From: Hymenoscyphus infarciens
Taxonomy: Eukaryota; Ascomycota; Leotiomycetes; Helotiales; Helotiaceae
Length of the DNA: 64,000 nt
Reading direction: 5' to 3'
Assembly: GCA_001414345.1 (NCBI GenBank)
Contig: LLCB01000071.1
Coordinates: 1-64,000, forward strand
The position numbers were made by a program, and so were the translations under genes. How positions within the stretch are numbered: position 1 is the first letter of the stretch; the number at the start of each line of letters is the position of its first letter. Below the pieces are notes generated by a model. It saw nothing but the letters and a program-made list of their open reading frames with translations, made no database searches and was not told where the DNA came from. Positions 21,828 through 32,843 of the stretch are shown here, piece by piece.

Positions 21828-22331
21828 TTGCCCATTATCTTGGGCGAGTTTGAGATTAGATCCTGGAGGAGACGAGCAAATAGCGAAGGAGACAATAGTG
21901 GCTCAAGTCAAGAGGATGTTTCCGAGCTTCATTGTGAGAAATCGACGGAAAGCGATGTTGCGTGGAATGCCAATGGTTGTCAAATATTTGATAGAGGTGA
22001 TGAAAACTGGAAGTGGATAGTTGTGATAGGTGAACATCTGAACGAGCCAGGGAAGTTGGAGTGGGAGGGCCTTCGGCTTTTGCATGTTTATGATATGATG
22101 ATGTTTGGGCACGTCGCACTTGGAATTGACGGATATTTCAATTTTGAAAGTTGGGAAACTACGGAAACTCGCCAGAGGGGGCCCCATATTGGTAGTAAGG
22201 GGTATATGTACAATTGGCTTACCATTTACGATCTATTATACGATCCATTCCTGCCTACGTTGGCGACACGCAGGTGCTACAAAAGTTTCAAAGAGTGGGT
22301 ACTAGTGATGTTTTATAATAGAACATGGTGA
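21828..22331 (+). pseudogene. Unrecognised open frame, possibly a decayed gene
   Basis: 167 sense codons (plus stop) without ATG near its start but with coding-like composition (many W, D, E, Y and balanced codons, for example G-D-E-N-W-K-W-I-V-V-I-G-E-H). It opens just after a possible acceptor (GGACTCAG at about 21820). No upstream exon in frame is visible, so it may be a gene remnant or chance. No family recognised. Confidence 0.2.
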
Positions 22332-23710
22332 AGGGTGAGTCTCTGGGAAATTGAGCATGATAGGTTAACAAGGAGACTGATTTGTGTAATTATTTGTCTG
22401 CTTGGGGACATGATACATTTTTCACTTCAATTTTTTTTTCATAGTTGGTTAGAGAACAGCACACTTCGTCACTTTGTATCTTTAGAGTGACTTTTCATAA
22501 GCTGTTGCTACCACATGATTAGTCTACACTTACAGATTTTTTCTTTTAGGAGTCGTCAATAATCCTCCTTCATTAAAAACATGAATAAGTGCAACCTCTT
22601 AACAGACGTGTGATATCCGATGCTTATCACAGCCTTTTAATACTTATAATCCTGTTGTAGAAAAGTTCTAGGTCAAAAATGTCACTGAGATGTTTTCTAG
22701 CACAGAATGATAGTATGAACCACCTTTCCTAAGCGAACAAAATAGATACGGATGATGAGGTCAAGTGGAGGGAAAATGGGGAAGAGTACTGAAACCTCTT
22801 GGGGAAGAGTTAACAAAAGAACTTTCAGCTGAGGATAAATTAACCTTTGACCTCTAACCCCTCTTTCTTTTGAAACTCCCAACTACATGAGAGGTTCCAG
22901 ACTAAAGTGCCACTGTAAAAAAGAGCAAAAAACAAAACATACAACAGCAGGTATTCGCTGGTGGTCACCCACCCAACTACTAATCTGCCGATCTGAGGCT
23001 TGTGTATGGCAGAGCGGACGGGATGCCCAATTTTCCTCAGTCTATGGTCGTATGTACCAGCTGGAGCGTTATTCAATCTCATATGTTCACATTTTCACAA
23101 TTCAGCGAATTTACAGGGGTACAAGAAATTTCACGCAACCCCACACCTCAAACAACCAAACCCCAAAAACAAAATGACAAACGCAAGCGTCTGCCCAAGC
23201 CTACCCCCAGAGGTCTAGACTCGCATACTCGGGAACCGCGAGGGAAAACATGATTTGCACGAGCTATGGATGTCTCACCGCTTCTTTTGTCACCCCTTCC
23301 GCGTTTCTGAGGAAGCATTTGGATAGAACGTTTATGAATTGGGATCTTGGTATTTTCTTTATTTATTTTACCTGTAATGCATTAAAAAGTGATTGGAGAC
23401 TGTCGTGAATAGGCTGAAATTCATCCCATTGAAACCACAATATACAAAAATTCCGACGAACACCCTAGGAGAGACATGGAACAACCAATTCGCACGAGTG
23501 ATTCTACAAGTCGATTTTGAAGATAAAAAAAACGTCTGGTAAAGGGCAGATGGAGAATAAGTCCCAGAGTGAGGTCCGCGGGGCTATGGATGAGAGAAGT
23601 GCGCAGAGGTGGGAGAAAAATAATAAAGAAAGGAGAAAAAGACTAGAGAGTGCCGTAGAGGGTCATATCAGAGGGGAGTTCAAACGTCGTATGCTTTCGC
23701 CTTCGTATAG
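22332..23710. other. Gene-poor region
   Basis: Nothing supported. Short frames at 22887-23253 are non-coding in appearance. Confidence 0.4.
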
Positions 23711-23956
23711 CATTCAAATCCACACATCCTCTCCCTCAAGTTCCTGACTGACGAGGAAGAGTTGAAAATCAGCTGCGAATGGAAAGCGATGTTCACCATA
23801 TTTTACGGAGAGGAAAGTGCTTGGCATCGGTTGATGGCACTTGGAGGTGTGAGGAAACAGCTGGCTGATGTGTTGAAAGCGCAGGTTGCTAGGGGTGAAA
23901 CCTATCAGTTTGAATTGATGGGGAGGGCCATGAAATGGTATGGGGGTTGGGACTAG
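23711..23956 (+). pseudogene. Orphan C-terminal exon-like fragment
   Basis: After a possible acceptor (TATAG ending at 23710) a frame of 81 codons with strongly protein-like composition runs to TAG at 23954-23956: F-L-T-D-E-E-E-L-K-I-S-C-E-W-K-A-M, then H-R-L-M-A-L-G-G-V-R-K-Q-L-A-D-V and a final W-Y-G-G-W-D. No upstream exons are found and the stop lies within a motif shared with a transposon-debris end at 54991-55010. Family unknown. Confidence 0.3.
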
Positions 23957-26911
23957 GTCTGCACAACAAATAAAAACTAGGAATATATTCACAATATTCA
24001 TATTTTCTACGAATATTATACTCTTTAAATAATTCATAAATAAGGAGCGTTTGGAGGGTGCATAGTAGTTGTTTATTCGTGAATATTTTATATTCTCTAC
24101 TCTTCTAGTATAGTTTCTCACTTATCTAAAACATATATGAAAATCCCTTGATATTATTCGCTTTGGCTGCTTTCGCTATCTTAATTAGGCTATGCCAGGG
24201 CGTTTCTAGGCTTAAAAAGTAGATAAATTAGTTGTTAAGTAAGGCTATTCTAGAAGTGTTACTTACGCTGAGTTTAGCTTACAAAATCGCTTTCCAAGTA
24301 CTCTCTTTTTCCCTACTCTTTTTATCCCCTTGATTATATAGTAGTAACTCTTTAAAAGTCTTATAATATGTACAGTGGATCTATCTATTGCTATAGGACT
24401 AGTTTGAAACTAGTTTAGAGGTAACGTGTAATTTGAAATCCAACTTTTAGAAATAAATCTACTAAAGAAGAATGAAAAAATTCAGATATCAAAAAGATAT
24501 TATTGACAGAGACCTGAATTGGGGGAGACCGTGAGGAAGAAGGTGGTTTGTAGAAGCTCGTTTCGACGAGGCAGATTGCGAGTTTGGAGTATAATAATGA
24601 TTTTAATGATTCCGAAATCCCGACCAGAAGGAAAGAAAGGGATAAGAGCGCGGATAATGTTAAGGAAGAGTATGATGATTATGAAGAGGTTGAATAGGAG
24701 AGCGAGGGAAGAGGAAGAAGACGAAAATGGCCTGATCGCATTTCCTTTAGACTAAGGCATAGGTTAGTGATTAGCCACAAGCTGGACACAGGTTAGGACT
24801 TGGGGGAACTTGGTTGTATTTGTTAGAAACCTGCTGATGCCATACCAGATATAGGGTCCTTGAAAAGATACATCTTGAAGAGGAGTGCCATGAGATAGAT
24901 TAGACCTCCACTGCCATGAAATAGCCAAATTTGATTCCTTTGAAAAGGGATTTAGGGCCCCTCTTTTCATGAAAGAGAAATAGCCGCAGAAGATTTTCTT
25001 AAGGGTGGCGTCGAAGTTCTTGAGTGGATTTGACGACTCAATTGTCGCGTGGAAACTCAGGGGTGGAATCTGATGGTTTAAGGGATTTAGGAAATATTGC
25101 CTGTGTTTGGGTAAGTTGCTTTTTGAACGGTCCCTCCTTGCGTGAATTGAGCTTTTATTTGATATAGGTAAGTGGGAAAAGTTGGAACCATCATCGTGGT
25201 TGCACTTTGTGGGGGGGGGGGCAGAGGATGCAAGGAATACCAGCAGGGGTGGGTAGGTGAAAGTCTCTTCACCTCACAATACCTGCAGATTCTTTCCTTT
25301 ATCAATGTTAGAATACAACAAAACCCTCAAACAGTTACAACTGTTGGATAAGATGAGAGACTTATGAATTGTTTTAATATAAAAGACGAGACTCCTACAC
25401 TGAGCTGAGATATCCATCCATCTCATCAAAGAATTTGGTTCTTCAGGCGGTATATAATACGAAGCATTCCTTGCAAGAATTCAACAAAACATGTGCTACA
25501 TCGAGTCCAGATTCTGCAAATTGTCTCCCCACAAAATAACTGGTCCAAATCACTCCAAAAACCACCTTGTCTACGGAGTCGAGGATTTGTGAACCCACAG
25601 AGTGTCCCACCGATGAAGTCGAGAAGCAACGCCTTAAATGCAAACACAAGTAGTTGTCAAATGAGCTGTTTAGTCCTTCCATTCCAACTTCCTAAATTTT
25701 CCTCTTGAATTCTTCAACAAAGGGGGGTTTTAAATTTTAATTATTTCGCACTCATTACTAGATTCGTCAAACAAAACACACTTCTCCAAGTACCAGTACC
25801 TATCTCAATGACCCTCTCACTACAATCCGCATATTCCAAGACCAAAAAGCAAACGGAAAGAGAGTCAAAGGTTTAGTACAAGCCTACCTATACCACAGAG
25901 CACATGCAAGGAAAGAAAACCAGGCGAGTAAATCGAGGTAGCAGAATACACACAAAACAATCAAGTAATTGAGAGTTACATCACGTATGAGAGCGTGTGG
26001 GTTAAGTATGGCACTTGATGTGCACAGGTGGTATATTAAAGGTAGATGAAAGAGCTCAACTAACAAAAATACGCGAGGAGGGTGAAATCAGGAATTTTAA
26101 CCCAACCCAACCATTCTCCAAGTCAAATAACAAGCTCTAATTCCATACCTACTCATTCTAACAGCTTATGGGCTTTAAAACTTTGTTGTCTAAGATCCAT
26201 CGGTCTCCACAATAGAGATCATTAACTCAACCTTCACCCACTTAAACTCCTCTCACATGCCACCCACGCGACCCACACCACCTCCGCACATAGGACACCT
26301 ATTAGTATTTTTCAAATGCGCATCGTCTTCTTTACCCCTCCCGTACTAGTACTTTTCACATCTTCTCCCCTTTTTATTTTTAGTATCGGACCGTTTCCAC
26401 GCGGAGCCAAGCTCTGACGCGCATTTATGGCAGCGCATAACAGTCAGTCTCGTCGCACATTTTCGCTTCTGGATTTTGCAATATATATATGTATATATAT
26501 GATGTAAATTGACGGAGCAATTTCTCAGTCGCAAAAAAGGCGAGGGGATGGATGTATTTATGTTTATGTTTATGTTTATGTTTATGAAAGACAGAGAACG
26601 TGTTGTAAATGTTGGTTGAGGTATAGAGTAAGAAAGGGTATTGAGAGATTTATCATTTTCCAACACAAACAACATCTTATATATCCAAAGCCTCTCTCTG
26701 CCTCTTCACCTTCAAACCCAAACACAAACACAAACACAAACACCTCCACTCCACCCCTCTCCTCACTTTTCAAAAATGAAACCCCAACCAACGTTCACCC
26801 GACTCTCAGCTCTCACATCCATTCCTCCCTCTCCAACCCCGACCCCAACCCCATCAAATCCACATCCATCTCAACCTCCTCACAACTCCCCTACTTACTC
26901 TCCTCCTTCCC
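23957..26911. other. Gene-poor region with AT-rich transposon-like debris
   Basis: 23957-24500 is TpA-rich; 24519-24760 shows scraps of acidic coding-like frames interrupted by stops. 25211-25221 is a run of 11 G. 26557-26586 is a (TTTATG)5 microsatellite and about 26717-26743 a CAAACA repeat. No gene is supported; short frames at 25426-25682 and 26346-26790 are chance or repeat-driven. Confidence 0.4.
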
Positions 26912-27606
26912 CTACTTCTGCGCAGGAATCATCTCCCCCTCCCTCGCGCCCTCCCCGCCCAAAATCACACCCGCAATCCTCGCCCACTCCGTCTTACTAG
27001 TATTCTTCCAACTATGCCAAGCGCCCCGTTGAAACAGGACTTCCCCACGTTTGAACAACCGTTTCTCCCCGCTGTTCAGGAGACACTCCACCTCGCCTTC
27101 TAGCATGAAGAGGAAATCGATGGTGTTGGTTTTATGCATGTCGCCCTCGCGGTTTTCGGGGTTGGGGGCTATGTCTAGGGTTATTGTCTAATTTTTTTGC
27201 GTTAGTTGGGTTGGCGGATCGAAATTAATTTGGAAGGTTTTGGTTTTGGGTTTTGGGTTTTGGGTTTTGGTTATTGGTTATTGGTTTTTCTTCTTTTCTT
27301 TTTGTGGGGTTGGGGCTGGGGCTGGATGGATGGAGGTGAAAAGGAAAGCGAAGGACATACAACAGTAGCCCCCGAAGTGGGAAAGTTTCGAAGTTGTCCA
27401 GATGTAGGTGCCGCTTGGTGGTATTTGAGGTCTACATTTTCGTCGATGTTGAAGGTTTGAGGGGTTGAGTAGAGGTACTTTGATTTACCAAAGGGTCCTA
27501 AATCTTGTTCTGGGGCGGGGGCGGAGGTGTCTATGAATTTTGATGTCTTGCCGTCGGGGGAGTTTTCGGTGATGTGGTAGGTGAAGGGTGGGAGTGGGGA
27601 TGCCAT
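26912..27606 (-). CDS. Small cupin-domain protein
   Basis: 173 aa from exons 27606-27361 and 27187-26912 (intron 27188-27360, 173 bp, containing TTTTGGG repeats). The double-stranded beta-helix appears in the second exon: H100-K-T-N-T-I-D-F (motif 1), F-M-L-E-G-E-V-E-C-L-L, K-R-G-E-V-L-F-Q-R-G and W-H140-S-W-K-N (motif 2). Similar fungal proteins of about 170-180 aa are common and mostly uncharacterised; they resemble dioxygenase or isomerase cupins. Metal ligands are reduced to single histidines per motif, so catalysis is uncertain. A TATA box lies about 150 bp upstream. A second, unrelated-length cupin gene is next to it in the same direction. Confidence 0.8.
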
Positions 27607-28346
27607 TTTGCAGGTTGGATTGGGTTGGGTTGGGTTGGGTTGGGTTGGGGTTGTTTGAGGGAATTGTTTTTTGAATGAGGAAGATATGATTTGAAACGGA
27701 GGGAAAGAAGATGAAGAGATGATGAAGGAGAATTAAAGGCAAAGGGATGGAGGACTTATATACCAAAAGAAACAGCTCGTAACTCTGACAATCGCACGAT
27801 GGGTTGGTTTTCCAAAGAGGAACACGTAGGTTGGATACCCCCCATTTCTGCCGTACAGGTGCATGAGAAGGTGGACCTTTGCGTATAATAAATGGTCCGA
27901 TTTGGGGTGTGTAAGTAGAAACTAACTGCAATAGAGCAATTGGTACCCTGGCTTCACGTACCGCATCTGACAAATAATGGTATACTAACTCCTATCACAT
28001 CCCAACACTCGTAGGAGATGCTTAGTGTAAGGAACAAGTTGAGCCCCAAAAGTTCTTGAGTTCATAAGTTCAAAAGTTCAAAACACTTTGAATAAACCCA
28101 CAGATAGGATAGGATGTAAAGCCGATGATTACTTCATACACCGATGATTTGGGGAAGAAGTTGATGGAAAACTGTTGATCCATTGTGGATCTTCTTCTTG
28201 GAGCTTACAAACCATGTACACTAATAGTATTCGGCTAGTGAGAAAAACAATTCGCATTGCTTTCACTCTCGGTGAAGGTTTCCCATCGACGCATCGAGGA
28301 AAGAAGAATGAGCAAGACCTCAACATATATCTCGTATGTACTTGCA
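27607..28346. other. Intergenic region between two cupin genes
   Basis: 740 bp. Contains the (GGGTT)n repeat (27621-27650) and the TATA box of the upstream-facing cupin gene. A 162-aa frame at 27485-27973 is a shadow of leader sequence. Confidence 0.5.
27755..27762 (-). promoter_or_regulatory. TATA box of the 173-aa cupin gene
   Basis: TATATAAG on the minus strand about 150 bp before the ATG at 27606. A (GGGTT)6 repeat at 27621-27650 lies in the leader. Confidence 0.45.
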
Positions 28347-28689
28347 TCACTCCCCTATAACATATGTACAACCTCCAGGGCCAATCCAAACCTCGTGAAC
28401 CCTTCCAGCCTCGACATCGATTCGCTCACCCACTCCATATGTTGTCTTCTCGGCATCTTTCTCGTTGGGGTAGGTGATGGTCAATTGGCCTTTCGTGATC
28501 AAGTGTGTTGTCAGGCCTCGGTGAGAGTGTGGGCTGTAATGGTAGTTTCTGTGGCGGTGCTGTGGTCAGCCTTGTCTTGTACTGCTGGGTATGTATGGCT
28601 ATTACTTACGGGCCATCGGTCCAGGTGAAGACATGAGAGAATCCCCAGCCCTTTACCTCTTTTTCCGGGTTGTCTGGTTTCGTGTCCAT
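28347..28689 (-). CDS. Short cupin-fold protein (93 aa)
   Basis: Two exons, 28689-28610 and 28548-28347, with a 61-bp intron (GTAAGT..CCACAG). The spliced protein reads through a complete small cupin: D-G-P-N-Y-H-Y-S-P-H-S-H-R-G-L-T-T-H (H-x-H metal motif), G-Q-L-T-I-T-Y-P, and I-D-V-E-A-G-R-V-H-E-V-W-I-G with the closing G-G-C-T-Y-V-I-G-E. The intron must be removed for the motif to appear, which supports the model. Such short single-cupin proteins are widespread in ascomycetes and uncharacterised. Same strand as the cupin at 26912-27606, 0.7 kb away; the two sequences are not close copies. Confidence 0.8.
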
Positions 28690-29771
28690 GGTGAGTAGCA
28701 TGGAACTGTGACGTGCCAGTATCTGTGAAGGCCTCGAGATATGAAGCTATCTTGAGACTCCGATTGCCCCGCTCCGCTCCGCCCCGCTCCGGAGACAGCG
28801 GGCCGAGAAGGTTGTTCTGTCCCGGCTTGGCATTCGGTGCTCTTGTTGAGCCTCACCTTGAAACCTTCTTTGCCATCTCGAGCTCAAAACATAAACAAAA
28901 GCAAATAAAACCCTCGTTTCTCCTACTATTGCTCTTGCTCTTGCTACCACATTGTCATGCATGCTACACAACGACCAATATCAGATCATAAACCCATCAC
29001 GTGTCATACCGGGCTGTGTTTCGAGATACGTGTATTCAAGCAACCGCCTACCCAGCAGCCACCAGCAAGGCTTTGGTTTGGCCCCCAACTCGAGTGAGGC
29101 TTGTCTGTGTCTAGATCTGTCGACGGATGAACGAGCAAGCAAGGTGCTTGCTTCCTTTTCAGCTCCCAATGCTAAAAATCAATACTCTACCCGTTTCTCT
29201 TTCTCTCAACACCATCATTTCCCCTATTTCATGCTCGCGATAACCTCAATTTCCCTCTCCTTTCCTACCGGCCGTCGTCGGAACTACCACTACCGATCTT
29301 CCTTCATGATGCTCCAATGAGTTTGGGTTTGGCAGGTCAGGCAGGCTAGCAGCGTGGTAAAGGCACTCTCCCAGGTATGCGATCCTCTCCTCCCTCCCCT
29401 GTCCGTCCGTTGCTCTCTCACTCCACGTCAGACGTCAGCGCAACCTCGGAAATGCCCAACTCTCACACACCAGAACCACCTTCACCGCCGCGGCCGTGTC
29501 GGAAGCTGCGAGCTGGTCTGGTCTGGTCTGGTCTGGTGTTGGAGAGTTGGAGATTTGGAGATTTGGAGATTTGGAGATTTGCTCCTTTACAAGAGCTGAA
29601 AATGATTCACGGACGGACCCGTATTTTGGCGTTTCCGCCATGCGTGATTGACGTGCCCAGAAATTGCTATGCTCTGCTAGTCCACTCACTGACCAGGTTC
29701 CCAGGGCAGTCGTCTGAGACTCCAGTACTAGTACGGACGGACGGACTTGTATATCAAGCAAGGACAAGACC
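28690..29771. other. Promoter region of the phospholipase C gene
   Basis: About 1.1 kb. GC-rich palindromic segment near 28767-28795; CTGGT repeats and four 8-bp GAGATTTG-type units at 29549-29580. No gene is supported. Confidence 0.5.
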
Positions 29772-32700
29772 ATGCCTCCCGGCCTTCTCGCGCCCTCAGG
29801 CAATCACCTTCCCATCCACAAACTCATGGCCATGTCCACCATGATGTCTCCCTCCCACAGCGCCCATATTCGTCCCCTCGTGCAAGCCGGTGGAGGAGAT
29901 GCCATATCAGATGTTCCCCTCCACCAACTCTTTTTATCCCACGATGTGCAGGAACATTTACGGAGGGTATATGATGCCTTGCGGGGCAAGGACAGCAACC
30001 TCTCTCGGCAGAAGCTCGTAGCATGGCTTGCAGCAGTTCAACAGCATGAGATTACGGGCCTCGACAAGGAGGATTACACCTTTGAGCAGTTCCTCGAGAC
30101 GGTCTACTACAGCTGGGGATTCGAAGCTCTGACAAAACCTCCCAAGGCAGAAGAGAAAGATCTCTCGCGGCCTATCAGTAATTACTACATCAGCAGCAGT
30201 CACAACACATATCTTATGGGAAATCAGCTGTCCTCCAAGAGTTCCACAGAAGCATACAGAAATGTCAGTCACCCGCACACTCTCCAATGCCCCCAATTGC
30301 TGACAGATACCCGATACAGGTCCTCATACGCGGATGTCGTTGCATAGAAATCGATGTTCACAACGGCCAACCCCCCGAACCCAAATTTCCAGACGAAAGC
30401 CACTCCCCAATCAAATCACCTACCAAATTAGAACACAAACGTCGGATATCCACAAGTAATTGGTCTAGTCGAGCTGCTGCTACACTGGAGAGGGCCAGTG
30501 AGAAGTTTAAAGGCACAAAGCACAAGTTACTAGAGAGGACAAGCAGCAAGAGGGAAAAGAAAAAGGAGAAGGAGCAGACCAAGGAGGCTGGCAATGGATC
30601 TGCAAGTTCCACAAGCTCTTCAAGCTCTGCAAACTCCGAGGATAAGGACAAGGAAACTGCAAAGGGCGGAGGGGCAGACGAGCGAGGGCGAGCACCGAAT
30701 AGGGACTCACTCAAGAGTCCCAAAAGCAATGAAAGACCAACTTCTTCGAGGTCGATGAGAAACGGCGAACCTTTGGTTCTACACGGATGGACTCTCACAG
30801 CCCCTGTTGGATTTCGAGCTGTGTGCAAATCTATTCGTGAGACGGCATTTCTTACGAGCAACCTCCCAATTATCGTCAGTCTCGAAGTACACGCAGATAT
30901 GGAGCAGCAGGAACTCATGGTGGATATAATGATGGAGGAGTGGAAAGGCTTGCTGATCGACGAAGCACACGAGACTTGCAATCCCACAGAAAGACTGCCA
31001 CGACTGGATGAATTGATGAACAAAATTCTCATCAAGGTGAAGAAGGGTATTCCTGATAAACCAGAAACCGTTGTGACAGGAAGCTCGACACTCTCTCCCG
31101 CCAACACTCACACAGAGGCTGATTTGTCTGGCTCGGATGATGACAAGAGTATCGCGAAGAGGAAGAAGATTTGTGAGAAGCTCAGTAACTTGGGAATCTA
31201 CACACACAGTGAGCATTTCAAGAGCTTCGACACATTATCGGCCAAGACTCCACCGCACGTCTTCTCCATTGGCGAAAATCAAATTATGGATCTCCACTCC
31301 AACAAAGCATCGGAAATGTTCAAGCATAACCGCGACTACTTTATGCGTGCGTACCCAGCCGGTTTTCGTATTGACTCTTCCAATCTCGACCCGTCCGTGT
31401 TCTGGCGAAAAGGAATTCAGATGGTGGCTCTCAATTGGCAAAAGCTGGACGAGGGCATGATGCTCAACGAGGGAATGTTCGCCGGTGAACACGGTTGGGT
31501 GTTGAAGCCTCCGGGATATCGCAGCGACCCAACGGAACAGATTCAATACAAAACGTTGGATTTGACTATTACGGTGTATGCGGGCCAACACATTCCTCTT
31601 CCTTCGGGGGAGACTGCAAAGGGTCTCCACCCCTACGTCAAATGCGAGCTGCACATCGAGAAGCCAGAGGAGTCGGAAACCAAGTCGAGGGACAAGAGTA
31701 GCCGAGCAAAGGAGGGCGATTACAAGGAAAAGACCGAGTACGCCAAAGGGGATCATCCGGATTATGGACCAGAAGGGCATAAAATGACCTTTGAAGGGAT
31801 TCCTCAGGTGGTGGAGGAGCTGAGTTTTGTCAGGTATGTTGTGGAATTTTCGTTGCATGCATCTTTTTTCTTTCCACGTCTTTTTTCCCCTCTGCTTTCA
31901 TTCCAAGAGTGGGTAGCGGTTGGAATCGTATTTCGGCTAGCCGTATGGTTACACCACAGCCATTTCCCACACCGCCTCTAGGTGACCCGCAGACCTGGAT
32001 CTGAGTTCTCGTGGGAAACGGGTTCCTCATCTTCAACGGATGTGTTGGCGATGGGCGCCGCCGCGCAACGGCCCGCCTGGCGGGTGATTGCCTGCGATCC
32101 ATTGAATGCTGTTGTGTTACCTCTCCCTCTATCCCCATGTCCCTGACTCGCATCTCCATTGACGCAAGCACGCTGCAAGAAGAGAGACACAACGCCAGGA
32201 GAAATTCTCCTCATAATATTCTTCTTTTTCTCATCACATGTCCATGTTAATATGCCATCTCATGCGGTGCTGAGCTAATCCATGATTTAGGTTCAAGGTG
32301 GAAGATGCTAAGATCACAATGGATGATCTGGTCGCGTGGGCTTGCATACGATTGGATCGGCTGCAGCAGGGCTATCGATTCATTCATTTGTTCGATGTCA
32401 AGGGCAATGTTACGCCTGGGATGCTGCTGGTGAAGATCGAGAAGAAGTTGAGGCTTGAGTCGCCGGCGGCTGCTGTTCCTATTGCTTCTCCTCCGATTAA
32501 GGAGACTCCTCCGCCTTCCAAGGTTAAGGATATCGTCGTTCCTGTACCTACTACTGCATTGCTTCCTACTGCGGATGCAAGCAAGGCTCAAGAATCGAAA
32601 ACAGGGGAGCAGGTTAAGACTCAACCCTCGGAAGGTGTTGAACCTGGGAAAGTCGCTAAGGAGCTAAAAGCTGCACAGGCTGTGGATCCAGCTGCTGTTC

Positions 32701-32843
32701 CTCTTCCTGCGCCTACATCTACACCTACACCTTCAGCACCTACTGGACAAGGCACGACCGAGTCGACAGTAACTGAAACTATTACCCCTGATATCCCTGC
32801 TTTAGCTGTTGCCTCTCCTAACCCGGAAGTCACCACTAAGTGA
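29772..32843 (+). CDS. PLC1: Phosphoinositide-specific phospholipase C
   Basis: 852 aa from exons 29772-30263, 30320-31833 and 32291-32843 (introns 56 and 457 bp). An EF-hand-like region (about 55-125) is followed by the X box (I-S-S-S-H-N-T-Y-L, catalytic H144; C-R-C-I-E-I-D-V, E174 and D176), a low-complexity basic/Ser-rich insert of about 130 residues (181-312), then the second catalytic histidine (L-H-G-W-T-L-T, H319). The Y box follows (G-I-Q-M-V-A-L-N-W-Q, G-W-V-L-K-P), and a C2 domain (L-D-L-T-I-T-V-Y-A-G to Y-R-F-I-H-L-F-D) is completed only across the long intron. The last 130 residues are Pro/Ala/Thr-rich and disordered. The enzyme cleaves PIP2 to IP3 and diacylglycerol at the membrane in calcium signalling. 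A second in-frame ATG at 29826 is an alternative start. Confidence 0.93.

Noticed and set aside
26616..27032. Proline-rich open frames antisense to the cupin gene
   Set aside because: They are antisense shadows of the Gly/Arg-rich cupin exon and its 3' flank.
27485..27973. 162-aa frame upstream of the cupin
   Set aside because: It overlaps the cupin leader and the (GGGTT)n repeat in another frame; repeat-driven.
32298..32843. Stand-alone gene downstream of PLC
   Set aside because: It is the last PLC exon: it completes the C2 domain (Y-R-F-I-H-L-F-D) after a phase-compatible intron.
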